DNA of 30,313 nucleotides from Gammaproteobacteria bacterium (GCA_030038645.1 JASHSR010000482.1:1-30313); one strand, 5' to 3'. Numbered from the stretch's first letter, positions 14,178-22,930 are shown. A program made the numbers and translations. The notes: generated by a model from the sequence alone, not told the origin.

Positions 14178-15118
14178 CGCGCGACATCCTCCTGCAGATC
14201 GCCCAAGTCCTGACGGTCCTCCTCCTCGCCCCGCTGCTGCAGGGCGTGATTCTGCAGTGGGAGGAGCGCATCCAGCGCGCGCAGGGGCCGGGGATCTTCC
14301 AGCCCTACCGCGATCTGTGGAAGCTCCTGCACAAGCAGCTCGTGGTGCCCGAAACCGCGAGCTTCATCTACTGGATCGCCCCGGTCGTCTCCTTCACCTG
14401 CATGCTCACGGTGCCGATCCTGATCCCGGTGCTCACGAACTTTCCCCTGCCGCTCTCCGACATGGGAGACATCTTGGGGGGCGGTTTAATCCTCACGCTC
14501 GGCTCCTTCCTCTTGAGCCTCGCCGGGCTCGACTCCGGCAGCGCCTACGGCGGCATCGGCTCCTCGCGCGCGGCGATGCTCGGCATCCTCGCCGAGCCCA
14601 CCCTCATCCTGGTCTTCGTCGGCATCACGCTGCTCGCCAAGTCGATGCTGCCGTTCGTCGTGAATCACCTCCTCGTCCAGCAGCCGGCCGTCTATTGGAG
14701 CGCCGCCCACTTGTTCCTGGTCGCCGCGTTCTTCATCCTGCTGCTCGTCGAGACGGACCGCCTGCCGATCCACTCGAGCACGCACATCGAGGTCTACATG
14801 ATCGACGAGGCGCGCATCCTCGAGTACTCCGGACCGCTGCTCGCGCTCGTGAAGTGGGCGTCGATGATGAAGCAGTTCATCCTCTACACCATCTTCTGCA
14901 ACGTGCTGCTGCTTCCTTGGCTGCTCTCGTATCGCGGCATCGCGCTCGGCGCGCTCGGCGCGGCGGCAGCCCTGCTCCTGAAGTTCTTCGCCGTCGCCGT
15001 GGCCGTCGTCTTCGTCGAGACCGCGCAGTCGAGGCTGCGGTACTACCGCTACCAGGAGCCGCTCGCCGCCTCCTTCCTGCTCTCGATCCTCGCGATCGTC
15101 GCCACTCAGCTGGGGTAG
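14174..15118 (+). CDS. Ehr-like complex 1 subunit C (HyfC/HycD/NuoH-like membrane protein)
   Basis: A 314-residue membrane protein with about eight hydrophobic helices. The N-terminus (MTRDILLQIAQVLTVLLLAP) is followed by IQRAQGPGIFQPYRDLWKLL, the NuoH/HycD cytoplasmic loop where R-x-GP and PYRDLWKL are typical. ETDRLPIHSSTHIEVYMI matches the conserved acidic E-x-R-x-P loop of HyfC/NuoH proteins that contacts the hydrophilic arm near the terminal Fe-S cluster. This subunit anchors the peripheral arm and couples electron transfer to the antiporter modules. The start is GTG 14174, overlapping a preceding short frame. It is the first firm gene of the operon behind the riboswitch at 13926-13976. 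It aligns end to end with its paralog at 21964. Confidence 0.9.
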   Translation: MTRDILLQIAQVLTVLLLAPLLQGVILQWEERIQRAQGPGIFQPYRDLWKLLHKQLVVPETASFIYWIAPVVSFTCMLTVPILIPVLTNFPLPLSDMGDILGGGLILTLGSFLLSLAGLDSGSAYGGIGSSRAAMLGILAEPTLILVFVGITLLAKSMLPFVVNHLLVQQPAVYWSAAHLFLVAAFFILLLVETDRLPIHSSTHIEVYMIDEARILEYSGPLLALVKWASMMKQFILYTIFCNVLLLPWLLSYRGIALGALGAAAALLLKFFAVAVAVVFVETAQSRLRYYRYQEPLAASFLLSILAIVATQLG

Positions 15119-15120
15119 GA

Positions 15121-15801
15121 ATGTTCGCCGTACATCTTCCGCCCCTCGCAGCGTCGCTGTTCAGCCTGCTCGCCATCACGAGCCTGCTGCTCTCGTTCGT
15201 GATGCTCGGATCGCGCTGGCTCATCGAGTACCTCATCGCCTTCGCGGTGCAGTCCTGGCTCATCGCCCTCATCTCCGCGGCGGTCGGCTACTACGGAGGC
15301 TATTCCGAGCTCTACATGATCGCCGTCCTCACGGCCCTGTTCCGCGGGCTGGTCCTCCCCTATCTGCTCCTGCGCATCATCCGGCGGCTCGACGTGGACC
15401 GCGAGCTGCACGAGCGGCTCGCGCCGAGCTCGAGCCTGGTGGTCGGCGCGATGGTCGTGCTGTTCGCCCTCGTCGTCGCGACCCACCTCGGGCGGTCGCT
15501 CGCGCTCACGGGCACCATCGTCGTGCTCGCGCTCACCGTGATGCTCTCCATGGAGCTGATCGGGTTTCTCATGCTCATGGTCCGCAGCGAGGTGTTGAGC
15601 CAGGTGCTGGCGCTCCTCGTGCTGGAGAACGGGATCTTCCTCGGATCGCAGATCCTGGTGCCCGGCATGCCGCTGCTGATCGAGCTCGTCATCCTGTTCG
15701 ACCTGCTCGTCGTCGTCGCGAGCTTCGGCGTGCTCGTGCGCTACCTGGTCACCCACGCGGGCACCTCGAGCACGCGCGAGCTGAGGAGATTGGCGGGATG
15801 A
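15121..15801 (+). CDS. Ehr-like complex 1 subunit E (HyfE/NuoK-like)
   Basis: A 226-residue protein with about seven membrane segments. It starts two nt after the previous stop at ATG 15121. The C-terminal half contains the NuoK-like signature: helices with MLSMELIGFLMLMV and LALLVLENGIFLGSQ, where the membrane-embedded Glu residues correspond to the proton-path glutamates of NuoK. The N-terminal half is the longer, less conserved part found in hydrogenase-4 component E. In this family the subunit lies between the C subunit and the antiporter-like subunits and passes protons or a conformational signal. The stop overlaps the next ATG (ATGA). No other function fits the context. Confidence 0.88.
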   Translation: MFAVHLPPLAASLFSLLAITSLLLSFVMLGSRWLIEYLIAFAVQSWLIALISAAVGYYGGYSELYMIAVLTALFRGLVLPYLLLRIIRRLDVDRELHERLAPSSSLVVGAMVVLFALVVATHLGRSLALTGTIVVLALTVMLSMELIGFLMLMVRSEVLSQVLALLVLENGIFLGSQILVPGMPLLIELVILFDLLVVVASFGVLVRYLVTHAGTSSTRELRRLAG

Positions 15802-17282
15802 GAGTCGCGATCCTCGTCGCAATCGTCCTGCTCGCGCCGCTCGTCGCCGCCGCCGGGTGCGTCCTCGCTCGGCGCCCGAGGGCATCGGAGTTCTTGAACC
15901 TCGCCGCCGCCGTGCTCTCCTTCGCGGCCGTCGTAGCGCTGCTGCCCTCCGCGCTCGACGGATCCCGCACGCTGCTGCACGGCTACATCGTCGTGGATCC
16001 GCTCGGCGCGTGGGTTCTGCTCTCCGTCGCGACCGTCTACCTGCTCTCCTCCATCTACTCGATCGGCTACATGCGCTCGTTCCACGAGCCGCGGCGGCTG
16101 TACCGCTTCTACGCGCTCTTCGCCGGCTTTGCGCTCACGACGCTTCTCGCGCCGCTCATGAACAACGTCGGCGTCTACTGGATCGCGATCGAGCTCACGA
16201 CGCTCGTGAGCACGTTCCTCGTCGGCTTCGAGCGCACCCGCGAGAGCGTCGAGGCCGCCTGGAAATACATCGTCGTGGTCTCCGCCGGCATCAGCCTCGC
16301 GCTGCTCGGCATCATCTTCTATTACTGGGCGGGAAGCCTGCACCTCGGCCCGAGCTACGATCTCACCTGGTCCGCGCTGCGCGCCGTGGCGCCGGAATTG
16401 AACCGCACGCTCGCGATCACGGCCTTCCTGCTCGTCTTCATCGGGTTCGGCACCAAGGTGGGCCTCGCGCCGATGCACACGTGGCTGCCGGACGCGCACA
16501 GCGAGGGTCCCGCGCCGGTCTCCGCGATGCTCTCCGGGGCGCTCCTCAACACGGCGATGGTCGGCATCGCGCGCTTCATCCACGTCGCCGACGCCGCACG
16601 GGCGGGCCTGCTGCCGCGCACGGTGGTGGTGGCGATCGGCGCGCTGTCGCTGCTGATCGCGGCCCTGTTCATCACCCGCCAGAGGGAGGTGAAGCGGCTG
16701 ATGGCGTACTCGAGCGTCGAGCACATGGGCGTCATGGCGCTCGGCTTCGGCTTCGGAGGGCCGCTCGGAATCGCCGGCGCCCTCTATCACATGCTCAACC
16801 ACTCCCTCAACAAGTCGCTCATGTTCTTCGGCGCGGGCGACGCCATGCACGCGTTCCACAGCAAGCGCATGGGGCGCATTCACTACGTGCTCACGGCGAT
16901 GCCCGTCGCGGGCATGCTGTGGATCGCCGGGGCGATCTCGATCACGGGCGCGCCGCCCTTCGGGCTGTTCCTGAGCGAGCTCACGATCCTGCGCGCGGGT
17001 CTCGCCGGGCCGAATGCGTGGGCGGTCTTCGTGATGCTCGCGCTGCTCATCGTCATCTTCGTCGGCTTCCTCAACCATTTCCGCACGATGTACTTCGGCG
17101 AGAATCCCGCGGCCGCCGCGGCCGCCGTCCGCTGGGCGCGTCCGGCGGGGACGAGCGTCTGGTGCGTGCTGCCGATGTGGCTCGCGCTCGTTCCGCTGCT
17201 TGCGTTCGGGCTGTGGTGGCCCCACGCGTTCACCGATTACTTCGCGGCCGTCGCCGCGCAGCTCGGCGGGGGCCGGCCATGA
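15798..17282 (+). CDS. Ehr-like complex 1 subunit F (HyfF, antiporter-like NuoN/M type)
   Basis: A 494-residue protein with about 14 membrane helices of the Mrp/NuoL-M-N proton-translocating family. The essential pair is visible: Glu132 in the helix VYWIAIELTTL and Lys220 in FGTKVGLAPMHTWLPDAHSE. EHMG follows SS in the next broken helix, and a third basic site lies in HMLNHSLNKSLMFFGAG. These residues form the central charged axis used for proton movement, so ion translocation appears intact. ATG 15798 overlaps the preceding stop and its own stop overlaps the next start, so the operon is tightly coupled. Length and motifs fit hydrogenase-4 component F rather than a stand-alone Mrp subunit, since no Mrp C/E/F/G genes are present. 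Confidence 0.92.
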   Translation: MRVAILVAIVLLAPLVAAAGCVLARRPRASEFLNLAAAVLSFAAVVALLPSALDGSRTLLHGYIVVDPLGAWVLLSVATVYLLSSIYSIGYMRSFHEPRRLYRFYALFAGFALTTLLAPLMNNVGVYWIAIELTTLVSTFLVGFERTRESVEAAWKYIVVVSAGISLALLGIIFYYWAGSLHLGPSYDLTWSALRAVAPELNRTLAITAFLLVFIGFGTKVGLAPMHTWLPDAHSEGPAPVSAMLSGALLNTAMVGIARFIHVADAARAGLLPRTVVVAIGALSLLIAALFITRQREVKRLMAYSSVEHMGVMALGFGFGGPLGIAGALYHMLNHSLNKSLMFFGAGDAMHAFHSKRMGRIHYVLTAMPVAGMLWIAGAISITGAPPFGLFLSELTILRAGLAGPNAWAVFVMLALLIVIFVGFLNHFRTMYFGENPAAAAAAVRWARPAGTSVWCVLPMWLALVPLLAFGLWWPHAFTDYFAAVAAQLGGGRP

Positions 17283-18913
17283 CGCCGGGCTCGGAGCTCA
17301 CCGCGCGCCCGCCTCGCGAGGCCGGCGCACGCATCGAGGATGTGGCGTGCCGCGATCTCGAGCAGCGCTGCCGCGACGCCGTCGCGGCGGGCGCGCGCAT
17401 GCAATTCGTGTACGCCTGGTATCCGGAAGGCACATCCGCCGCGCACGCGACGGCGGCCTCGGACGGCAGGCCGGCGCCGCACGGCGCACCGGCATTCGAC
17501 GACACGCAGGACATGGAGGGCACGCAGGAGGTGGAGGGCACGCCGTCCGCCGAGCTGCGCTACATCGTGCACACTGCGGCCGGGCGCGTGCCGCAAATCT
17601 GGCGCTGCCGGCCGGGGGCGCAGCCGGTACCGAGCCTCGCGCCGATCGCGCCGCTCATCTCGTGGCACGAGAGGGAGGTCACCGATCTCTGCGGCTTGCG
17701 CTTCAAGGACGCGCCCCAGCCGGGCCCGAAGGTGCTCCTGCCGGGCGCGAGAGCCGCGCGTCCGCCGCTCCTGCCGGGGCCGGCCGCGCCGCTCACCTAC
17801 GTGCGCGAGCCCTACATCCTTCCGGAGATCGCGGGCGCGGCGCCGGACGTTCAGCTGCTGCCATTCGGTCCCATCCGCGCGGGAGTGGTCGAGTCCGCCC
17901 ACTTCTCGTTCTACTACATCGGCGAGGGCATCCTGCACTACCACCCGCAGCTGTTCTTCAAGCATCGCGGCATGGAGAAGCGCTTCGAGGGGCTCGCCCC
18001 GGCACTCGGCGCCGTGCTCGCCGAGCGGGTCTCGGGCGTCGGCAGCGTCGCGCACGCGCTCGCCTACTGCCAGGCGCTCGAGGCGGCGGCGCAATGCGAG
18101 GTGCCGGCGCGCGCCGCGTGGCTGAGAGCCTTGCTCGCCGAGCTCGAGCGGCTCTACAACCATCTGCACTACCTGGGCCACCTCTGCCACACGACGACGC
18201 TCAAGGTCGGCGATGCCGAAGGCCATTACCTCGAGGAGCTCGCCAAGCAGATCAACTGCCGCGCGACCGGCAGCCGCCTGCTCCGCAGCCTCGTCTGCCC
18301 GGGCGGACTCAGGCGCGAGCCGAGGCTCGAGACCGTCGCCGAGCCGCTCGCGCGGCTGCGCGAAGAGTTCGAGGGCTACGCCGCGATGCTCGAGACCAGC
18401 ACGACTCACCTCGACCGCCTCATCACGACCGGCGTGCTCGGGAAGCAGCTTGCCTTCGATCAGGGGGCCACGGGACCGGTCGAGCGCGCATCGGGCGTGG
18501 ACCGCGACCCGCGGCGCGACCAGCCGTACGGCGCCTATGGCGAGCTGCCCCTTCGCGTCGCCGTGCGCGACGGCTGCGACGCGCGCGCGCGCCAGCAGGT
18601 GCGCATCGCGGAGATCGCGAACAGCATCGAGCTCATCGAGCATGTGCTCGCGGGGCTGCCCGAGGGCTCGAGCCGCGTCGACTGCCGTCCGGCTCCCCGC
18701 AGCGAGGGCCTGGGTTGGGCCGAGTCGCCGCGTGGATCCGTGTACTACGCCGTGCACCTCGACGCGCAAGGCAGGCTCGCGCGGGTGAAGGTGAAGTCCC
18801 CGAGCTTCTCCAACTGGCGCGTGTTCGCCCACACGGTCCACGGCAGCAACATGATGGACTACGCGATCAACGAGGCGAGCTTCGGCCTCACGATCGCCGG
18901 GTGCGACCGGTGA
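17279..18913 (+). CDS. Ehr-like complex 1 large subunit (HyfG/HycE-like, NuoC-NuoD fusion) without Ni ligands
   Basis: A 544-residue fusion. The N-terminal NuoC-like domain ends with SWHEREVTDLCGLRFKD (about 128-144), and the NuoD/hydrogenase large-subunit domain runs from about 195 to the end. In true NiFe hydrogenases the first Ni-binding motif is CxxC, as in ERxCGIC. Here the same place reads AERVSGVGSVAH, with Ser252 and Gly255 instead of Cys. The second CxxC near the C-terminus is replaced by GLTIAGCDR, with a lone Cys. No NiFe site can form, so hydrogenase activity is not expected; this is the hallmark of Ehr-type and complex I subunits. The NuoC domain carries an acidic insertion (about 53-90) with an 18-bp tandem duplication at 17504-17539. 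The natural electron acceptor or quinone is unknown. Confidence 0.9.
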   Translation: MTPGSELTARPPREAGARIEDVACRDLEQRCRDAVAAGARMQFVYAWYPEGTSAAHATAASDGRPAPHGAPAFDDTQDMEGTQEVEGTPSAELRYIVHTAAGRVPQIWRCRPGAQPVPSLAPIAPLISWHEREVTDLCGLRFKDAPQPGPKVLLPGARAARPPLLPGPAAPLTYVREPYILPEIAGAAPDVQLLPFGPIRAGVVESAHFSFYYIGEGILHYHPQLFFKHRGMEKRFEGLAPALGAVLAERVSGVGSVAHALAYCQALEAAAQCEVPARAAWLRALLAELERLYNHLHYLGHLCHTTTLKVGDAEGHYLEELAKQINCRATGSRLLRSLVCPGGLRREPRLETVAEPLARLREEFEGYAAMLETSTTHLDRLITTGVLGKQLAFDQGATGPVERASGVDRDPRRDQPYGAYGELPLRVAVRDGCDARARQQVRIAEIANSIELIEHVLAGLPEGSSRVDCRPAPRSEGLGWAESPRGSVYYAVHLDAQGRLARVKVKSPSFSNWRVFAHTVHGSNMMDYAINEASFGLTIAGCDR

Positions 18914-19740
18914 GGCGGGCGCGCTTTCCAATCTGGACGCTCTACGGCCTCGCGCAGGGCAAGGCCACGTTGCCCTGGCCGGCCGAGGATCGCGACGGGC
19001 AGGAGGGCTTCCTCGGCATGCCGCGGTTCGACCCGCAGAAGTGCCAGGACGGCTGCCGCGAGTGTGCCGACGCCTGCCTGCCCGGTGCCATCACACTGCA
19101 GAGTGGAGGCGAGGCGCGCCTCGCCGTCGACTACGGCCGCTGCGTCGCCTGCCAGATGTGCGTCGAGGCCTGCCCGACCGGGGCATTCACGGCGTCGGGC
19201 GATTGGGCCTTCGGCGTTCGCCGGCGCGAGGATCTGATCTGGTCGCGTGCCGCCGCGTCGGCTGACGGAACGGAGCTGAAGCGCGAGATCCGCCGCATCT
19301 TCGGCCGCAGCCTGCACATCCGTCACGTCGATTCCGGCTCCTGTAACGGCTGCGAGTCGGAGCTGCAAGCGCTCGGCAATCCGCTCTACAACTTGCATCG
19401 CCTCGGCATCTTCTTCACACCGTCGCCCCGCTTCGCCGACCTGCTGCTCGTCACGGGACCCGTGACCTACGCGCTGCGCGAGCCTCTCGAGGCGGCGTAT
19501 CAGGCCATGCCCGAGCCGCGCTTCGTCATGGCGGTCGGCACGTGCGCGGTGTCGGGCGGAACGAACGGCGGCGGCTACTCCTGCGGCCGCGGGCTCGAGG
19601 GCGTGCTGCCCGTGGACATCTACCTGCCCGGCTGTCCCCCGAATCCCGCGGCGATCATTCACGCGCTGCTGATGCTCGTGCAGCGGATGCCCCAGCGCGC
19701 GCGGGGCGGCCGCATCGTCGAGGGGAGCGACCGTGCCTGA
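18910..19740 (+). CDS. Ehr-like complex 1 ferredoxin/small-subunit fusion (HyfH-HyfI, NuoI-NuoB-like)
   Basis: A 276-residue fusion of a two-cluster ferredoxin and a NuoB-like small subunit. In E. coli Hyf/Hyc these are separate proteins. The ferredoxin half has C45, C49, C52, C56 and C78, C81, C84, C88-Pro, enough for two [4Fe-4S] clusters, though the first pair is spaced CxxxC. The small-subunit half has DSGSCNGCESEL (C145, C148), VGTCAVSGG (C212) and LPGCPPNP (C242), the full ligand set of the proximal cluster. A complete electron wire therefore leads to a large subunit with no Ni site. The start is GTG 18910, overlapping the previous stop (GTGA), and it gives a sensible N-terminus. The frame is open upstream but shadows the large subunit. 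Confidence 0.9.
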   Translation: MRRARFPIWTLYGLAQGKATLPWPAEDRDGQEGFLGMPRFDPQKCQDGCRECADACLPGAITLQSGGEARLAVDYGRCVACQMCVEACPTGAFTASGDWAFGVRRREDLIWSRAAASADGTELKREIRRIFGRSLHIRHVDSGSCNGCESELQALGNPLYNLHRLGIFFTPSPRFADLLLVTGPVTYALREPLEAAYQAMPEPRFVMAVGTCAVSGGTNGGGYSCGRGLEGVLPVDIYLPGCPPNPAAIIHALLMLVQRMPQRARGGRIVEGSDRA

Positions 19741-21760
19741 GCTCCTCGTCGCGGCATTCTGGCTCTGGGTGGCCGGACTCGCGCTCGCTCTCGCCGGCGC
19801 CGCACAGGTCGCGCGGTGGACGATCACGCTCGGGGCGGCCGCCGGGATCTGGGGAGCGCTTGCCGCGCTCCCGCAGGGCGGCGGCGAGCTCACGCTGCCG
19901 ATCGCGCTCTTCGATCAAACGGTGCGGCTGCACTATGAGCCCGAGGCGTTGTGGCTCATGGCCTTCGGCCTCATCCCGGGCGGCCTCGCCGCCGCGCTCT
20001 GCACGCCCATGCGCGCGCGCCGGCGCGGATGGCTGGCGGGCGTCGCGCTGTCCTTTCTTGGCGCGCTCGGCGTCTTCGGCCTGCAGGACGGCTACTCGTT
20101 CCTCATCGCCTGGGAGCTCATGAGCCTCGGCGGCGCGGTGATGCTGCTCTCCGAGCGCGCCTCCGTCGACAGCGGCCGCTCGACGCTCTACATGCTCGCG
20201 CTGCTCGAGGTGGGCGCGGTCGCGGTCCTGCTCGCCCTGCTCCTGCTCGCCGAGGGCGCGGGCGGCAGCCTCGGCTTCGGCGGATTCGGCGCGGGCGCGG
20301 CCCGCCTTTCGGCCGGCATGCGCGGATTCATCGGCGTGCTCCTCCTCGCCGGCTTCGGCGCGAAGCTCGGCCTGCTCCCGTTCTACGAGTGGTTTCCCAG
20401 CGCTTACGCGAGCGGCAGCGGCGCCTCCGGCGCGCTCCTCTCAGGCGTCGTGCTCAATGCCGCGTTCTTCGCGCTGTCGCGCGGCCTCATCGAGTGGCTG
20501 CCGGCTCCCGCGCCGGGACTGCTCGGCCTCGGTGTGCTCGTCACCGTGGTCGGCGTGCTCTCCTCGATCCTCGCCGTGCTGTATGCGTTCCAGCAGGACG
20601 ACTGGCGGCGGCTGCTCTCCTTCTCATCCGCGGAGAACGCGGCCATCGCCGTCACGGGCCTCGGCGCGTGCCTCATCTTCCGCGCGGGCGGGCAGAGCAG
20701 TCTCGCGGGTCTCGCCTGGACCGTCGCGGTGCTGCATCTCTCCGGACACGCGCTCGCGAAAGGCGGACTGTTCCTTGCCGCGGACGGCGTCTTCGCCGCC
20801 GGAGGCGGCTACCGGCTCGCCCAGCATGGCTGGCTGCGCACGACGAGCTTCATCTTCGGCATCGGCGCCTTGTTCGCCGCGATGAGCCTCGCGGCCATGC
20901 CGCCGCAGATCGGCTTCGCGACCGAATGGTTCACCTTCCAGACCGTCTTCCAGGGGTTTCATCTCGCCTCGCTCGGCGGCCGCCTGACGCTCTCGCTCGC
21001 CGGCGCCGGGCTCGCCATCACGGCGGCCGTGGCGCTCGCAACCTTCATCAAGGCATTCGGCATCGGCCTGCTCGGCGGCGGCCTCGGCGAGCACGGCGAG
21101 CGCGGTGAGCGTCGCGAGCGAGGTGAGCGCGAACCGCGCCTGGCGCGCGTCGGGCGCGGCTACGACGCCGCGGTACTGCTCCTCGGCCTCGCCGTTCTCG
21201 TGACGGCCGTCGGATTGCCGGTGTGGCTCGCGGGGCTCGACGCGGCGGACATCTCCCACTTCGCAGTGCACGCGGCTCGGCAGATGTCGAGCGGCTGGCT
21301 GCTCGTCCCGCTCACCGCCGCGTTCGCGTTCATCTCGCCGTCGAAGCTCATCATCGTGATGCCGCTGCTCGCGATTGTCCCGCTGATCCTGCTGCTCAAC
21401 GCGCGCCGGCACGCGGTGCGGCGGGCGCCCGTGTGGTACGGCGGCCTCGAGGAGGACCCGCAGCGCTCGGCGACGACGACGCTCACCTTCGCGAACGCCA
21501 TGCGGACGTTCTACAGCTTCATCTACCGGCCGACGCTCGACACCGCGCACGAGCATCGCGTGGTGAGCTATTTCATACGCAAGCTGCAGTTCGAGCACGA
21601 CATCGCCGACGTGTTCGGCCCGACCCTGTTCATGCCCGTCCGGCGCGCGGTATGGAGGCTCGCCGGGCGGCTCCGCGCACTGCAATCGGGCGATCTCAAT
21701 TTCTATCTGGCCCTGGTCGGCGCTCTGCTGGTCGTCATTCTCGCGCTGACTCTGCGTTGA
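19733..21760 (+). CDS. Ehr-like complex 1 subunit B (HyfB, antiporter-like NuoL type)
   Basis: A 675-residue membrane protein with about 14-16 helices and the C-terminal extension typical of hydrogenase-4 component B. Functional residues include Glu128 in LIAWELMSLGG, Lys211 in GFGAKLGLLPFYEWFPSAY and a later Lys in SGHALAKGGLFLAADG. A cytoplasmic loop near 450-470 is a short Gly/Glu/Arg repeat (EHGERGERRERGEREPR), probably from local duplication. The C-terminus includes WYGGLEEDP and a last hydrophobic helix, as in HyfB. Start GTG 19733 overlaps the previous gene by eight nt. It closes operon 1. The GC-rich 120 bp after it have inverted repeats but no T-run terminator. Confidence 0.92.
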   Translation: MPELLVAAFWLWVAGLALALAGAAQVARWTITLGAAAGIWGALAALPQGGGELTLPIALFDQTVRLHYEPEALWLMAFGLIPGGLAAALCTPMRARRRGWLAGVALSFLGALGVFGLQDGYSFLIAWELMSLGGAVMLLSERASVDSGRSTLYMLALLEVGAVAVLLALLLLAEGAGGSLGFGGFGAGAARLSAGMRGFIGVLLLAGFGAKLGLLPFYEWFPSAYASGSGASGALLSGVVLNAAFFALSRGLIEWLPAPAPGLLGLGVLVTVVGVLSSILAVLYAFQQDDWRRLLSFSSAENAAIAVTGLGACLIFRAGGQSSLAGLAWTVAVLHLSGHALAKGGLFLAADGVFAAGGGYRLAQHGWLRTTSFIFGIGALFAAMSLAAMPPQIGFATEWFTFQTVFQGFHLASLGGRLTLSLAGAGLAITAAVALATFIKAFGIGLLGGGLGEHGERGERRERGEREPRLARVGRGYDAAVLLLGLAVLVTAVGLPVWLAGLDAADISHFAVHAARQMSSGWLLVPLTAAFAFISPSKLIIVMPLLAIVPLILLLNARRHAVRRAPVWYGGLEEDPQRSATTTLTFANAMRTFYSFIYRPTLDTAHEHRVVSYFIRKLQFEHDIADVFGPTLFMPVRRAVWRLAGRLRALQSGDLNFYLALVGALLVVILALTLR

Positions 21761-21820
21761 CGGCGCCGTTGCGGCGAGCCGGCTCGCGCGGGCCTGCGCG
21801 GCCTCGCCGCCCGCTTCCGC

Positions 21821-21839
21821 GCGGCTCGTCACGAGCCGC
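21821..21839. repeat. Perfect 19-bp palindrome before the second Ehr-like operon
   Basis: GCGGCTCGTCACGAGCCGC is a 9+1+9 inverted repeat. A partial second copy, CGGCTTGTCACGAGC, follows at 21844-21858 and overlaps the putative -35. It could be an operator or a stem ending operon 1; the absence of T residues argues against a plain terminator. Confidence 0.55.
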
Positions 21840-21847
21840 CGCACGGC

Positions 21848-21876
21848 TTGTCACGAGCTTGCGCATTGTCTAATCT
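21848..21876 (+). promoter_or_regulatory. Sigma70-type promoter of Ehr-like operon 2
   Basis: TTGTCA (-35, 21848-21853, 5/6) and TAATCT (-10, 21871-21876, 3/6) are 17 nt apart. An alternative -10, TCTAAT (21869-21874, 5/6), has 15-nt spacing. Initiation near 21883 would coincide with the aptamer's first base. The -35 lies inside the second copy of the palindromic repeat. Confidence 0.55.
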
Positions 21877-21883
21877 ACTCGAA

Positions 21884-21933
21884 GGGGAGATGGCTTCCTC
21901 CCTGAACTGCCGTGGGGGCTGATGAAGCCTACC
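21884..21933 (+). promoter_or_regulatory. Fluoride riboswitch (crcB motif), Ehr-like operon 2 leader
   Basis: The RNA begins GGGGAGATGGCTTCCTCCC, continues TGAACTGCCG and ends GGGGGCTGATGAAGCCTACC. The stem GGGAG/CTCCC encloses GATGG. The pseudoknot pairs GGCTT (21892-21896) with AAGCC (21925-21929), a compensatory change relative to GGCAT/ATGCC in operon 1. GCTGATGA and CCTACC are consensus. The in-frame ATG at 21922 lies within the aptamer and is unlikely to be the start. Confidence 0.93.
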
Positions 21934-21956
21934 TTGCCCGTCGTAACGCGGGCGGT
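21931..21956 (+). promoter_or_regulatory. Expression-platform hairpin before the operon 2 start
   Basis: GCCCG (21936-21940) pairs with CGGGC (21949-21953), and the aptamer's terminal ACC (21931-21933) can extend it by pairing with GGT (21954-21956). It would compete with the folded aptamer and cover the GGTGGTGG region just before ATG 21964. This suggests control of translation initiation. Confidence 0.45.
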
Positions 21957-21963
21957 GGTGGTC

Positions 21964-22914
21964 ATGGCATTCAGGATACTCTGCAACGCGCTGCAGGTGC
22001 TCGTCGTGCTCGCCCTCTCGCCGCTTATCAGCGGCGTGGTGAGCCGGCTCAAAGAGATCGTGCAGTCGAAACGCGGCCCGAGCGTCTTGCAGCCGTACCG
22101 GGACCTCTGGAAGCTCTTCCACAAGGATGAAGTCGTATCCGGCGAGAGCTCCTGGATCTTCCGCGCGACGCCGTACGTCGTGTTCGTCGCGCCCGTGTTC
22201 GTGGTCCTGCTCATCCCGGTGCTCACCACTTACCCGCTCTTTCTCGCTTTCATGGCCGACATGGTCGGCGTCGGGTTCATCCTGGCGCTCGGCGGCTTCT
22301 TCGCCTGTCTCGGCGCCGTCGACCCCGCCAATCCATACGGTCCGATGGGCGCGAGCCGCACGCGTATGGTGGGATTCCTCGCCGAGCCGGTCTTCGTGAT
22401 CGTCTTCTTCACGGTCTCGTTCGTCGCAGGCTCGACGATTCCCTACATCGTCCAGGCGGAGTGGGCCCAGTCGCCGGCGACCTTCCTCGCTCCGGCGCAC
22501 ATCCTGCTCGTCGCCGCCTTTCTGATGCTGATCCTCGCGGAAGCCGGCCGCATCCCCGTGGACAATCCGACGGGGCACTTCGAGCTCGCGATGATCGACG
22601 AGTCGAAGTCGCTCGAATACTCGGGCCGCGGCTTTGCGCTCGTGAAGTGGGGCGGCCACATGAAGCTCATGGTGCTCATGTGCGTGTTCCTCAACGTCCT
22701 GGTCACGCCGTGGGGCCTGGCTGTCGAGCCGCAGCTCGCCCAAGTGCTGCTCGCGATCCCGCTCCTCGCGCTCAAGATCCTCGCGTTGATCGTAGTGCTG
22801 GTGATCATCGAGTCCTCGCTCTCCAAGCTGCGCCTGTTCCGCATCACCGAGTTCCTGGGGGCGGCCTTCATCACCTGCGTCGCGGCCATGATCACGCGCG
22901 CCTTCGCCCCCTGA
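21964..22914 (+). CDS. Ehr-like complex 2 subunit C (HyfC/HycD/NuoH-like membrane protein)
   Basis: A 316-residue paralog of the gene at 14174. It has the same helix pattern and loops: VQSKRGPSVLQPYRDLWKLF and AEAGRIPVDNPTGHFELAMI, with the conserved acidic/Arg/Pro loop facing the peripheral arm. The second loop is closer to canonical NuoH/HyfC (PVDNPTGHFEL) than in copy 1, which reads PIHSSTHIEV. ATG 21964 is chosen because it starts exactly where the paralog starts and lies downstream of the aptamer. ATG 21922 would be inside the riboswitch and add 14 residues. It is the first gene of operon 2, with the riboswitch ending 30 nt upstream. Confidence 0.92.
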   Translation: MAFRILCNALQVLVVLALSPLISGVVSRLKEIVQSKRGPSVLQPYRDLWKLFHKDEVVSGESSWIFRATPYVVFVAPVFVVLLIPVLTTYPLFLAFMADMVGVGFILALGGFFACLGAVDPANPYGPMGASRTRMVGFLAEPVFVIVFFTVSFVAGSTIPYIVQAEWAQSPATFLAPAHILLVAAFLMLILAEAGRIPVDNPTGHFELAMIDESKSLEYSGRGFALVKWGGHMKLMVLMCVFLNVLVTPWGLAVEPQLAQVLLAIPLLALKILALIVVLVIIESSLSKLRLFRITEFLGAAFITCVAAMITRAFAP

Positions 22915-22930
22915 CCGGGAGATCGCGGCC

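Noticed and set aside
13643..14332. 229-codon minus-strand open frame over the divergent control region
   Set aside because: It runs through both aptamers and promoters and overlaps two real genes. Its composition is shadow-like.
21761..21870. Intrinsic terminator after operon 1
   Set aside because: Strong GC stems exist but none has a T-run, so a classical terminator cannot be supported.
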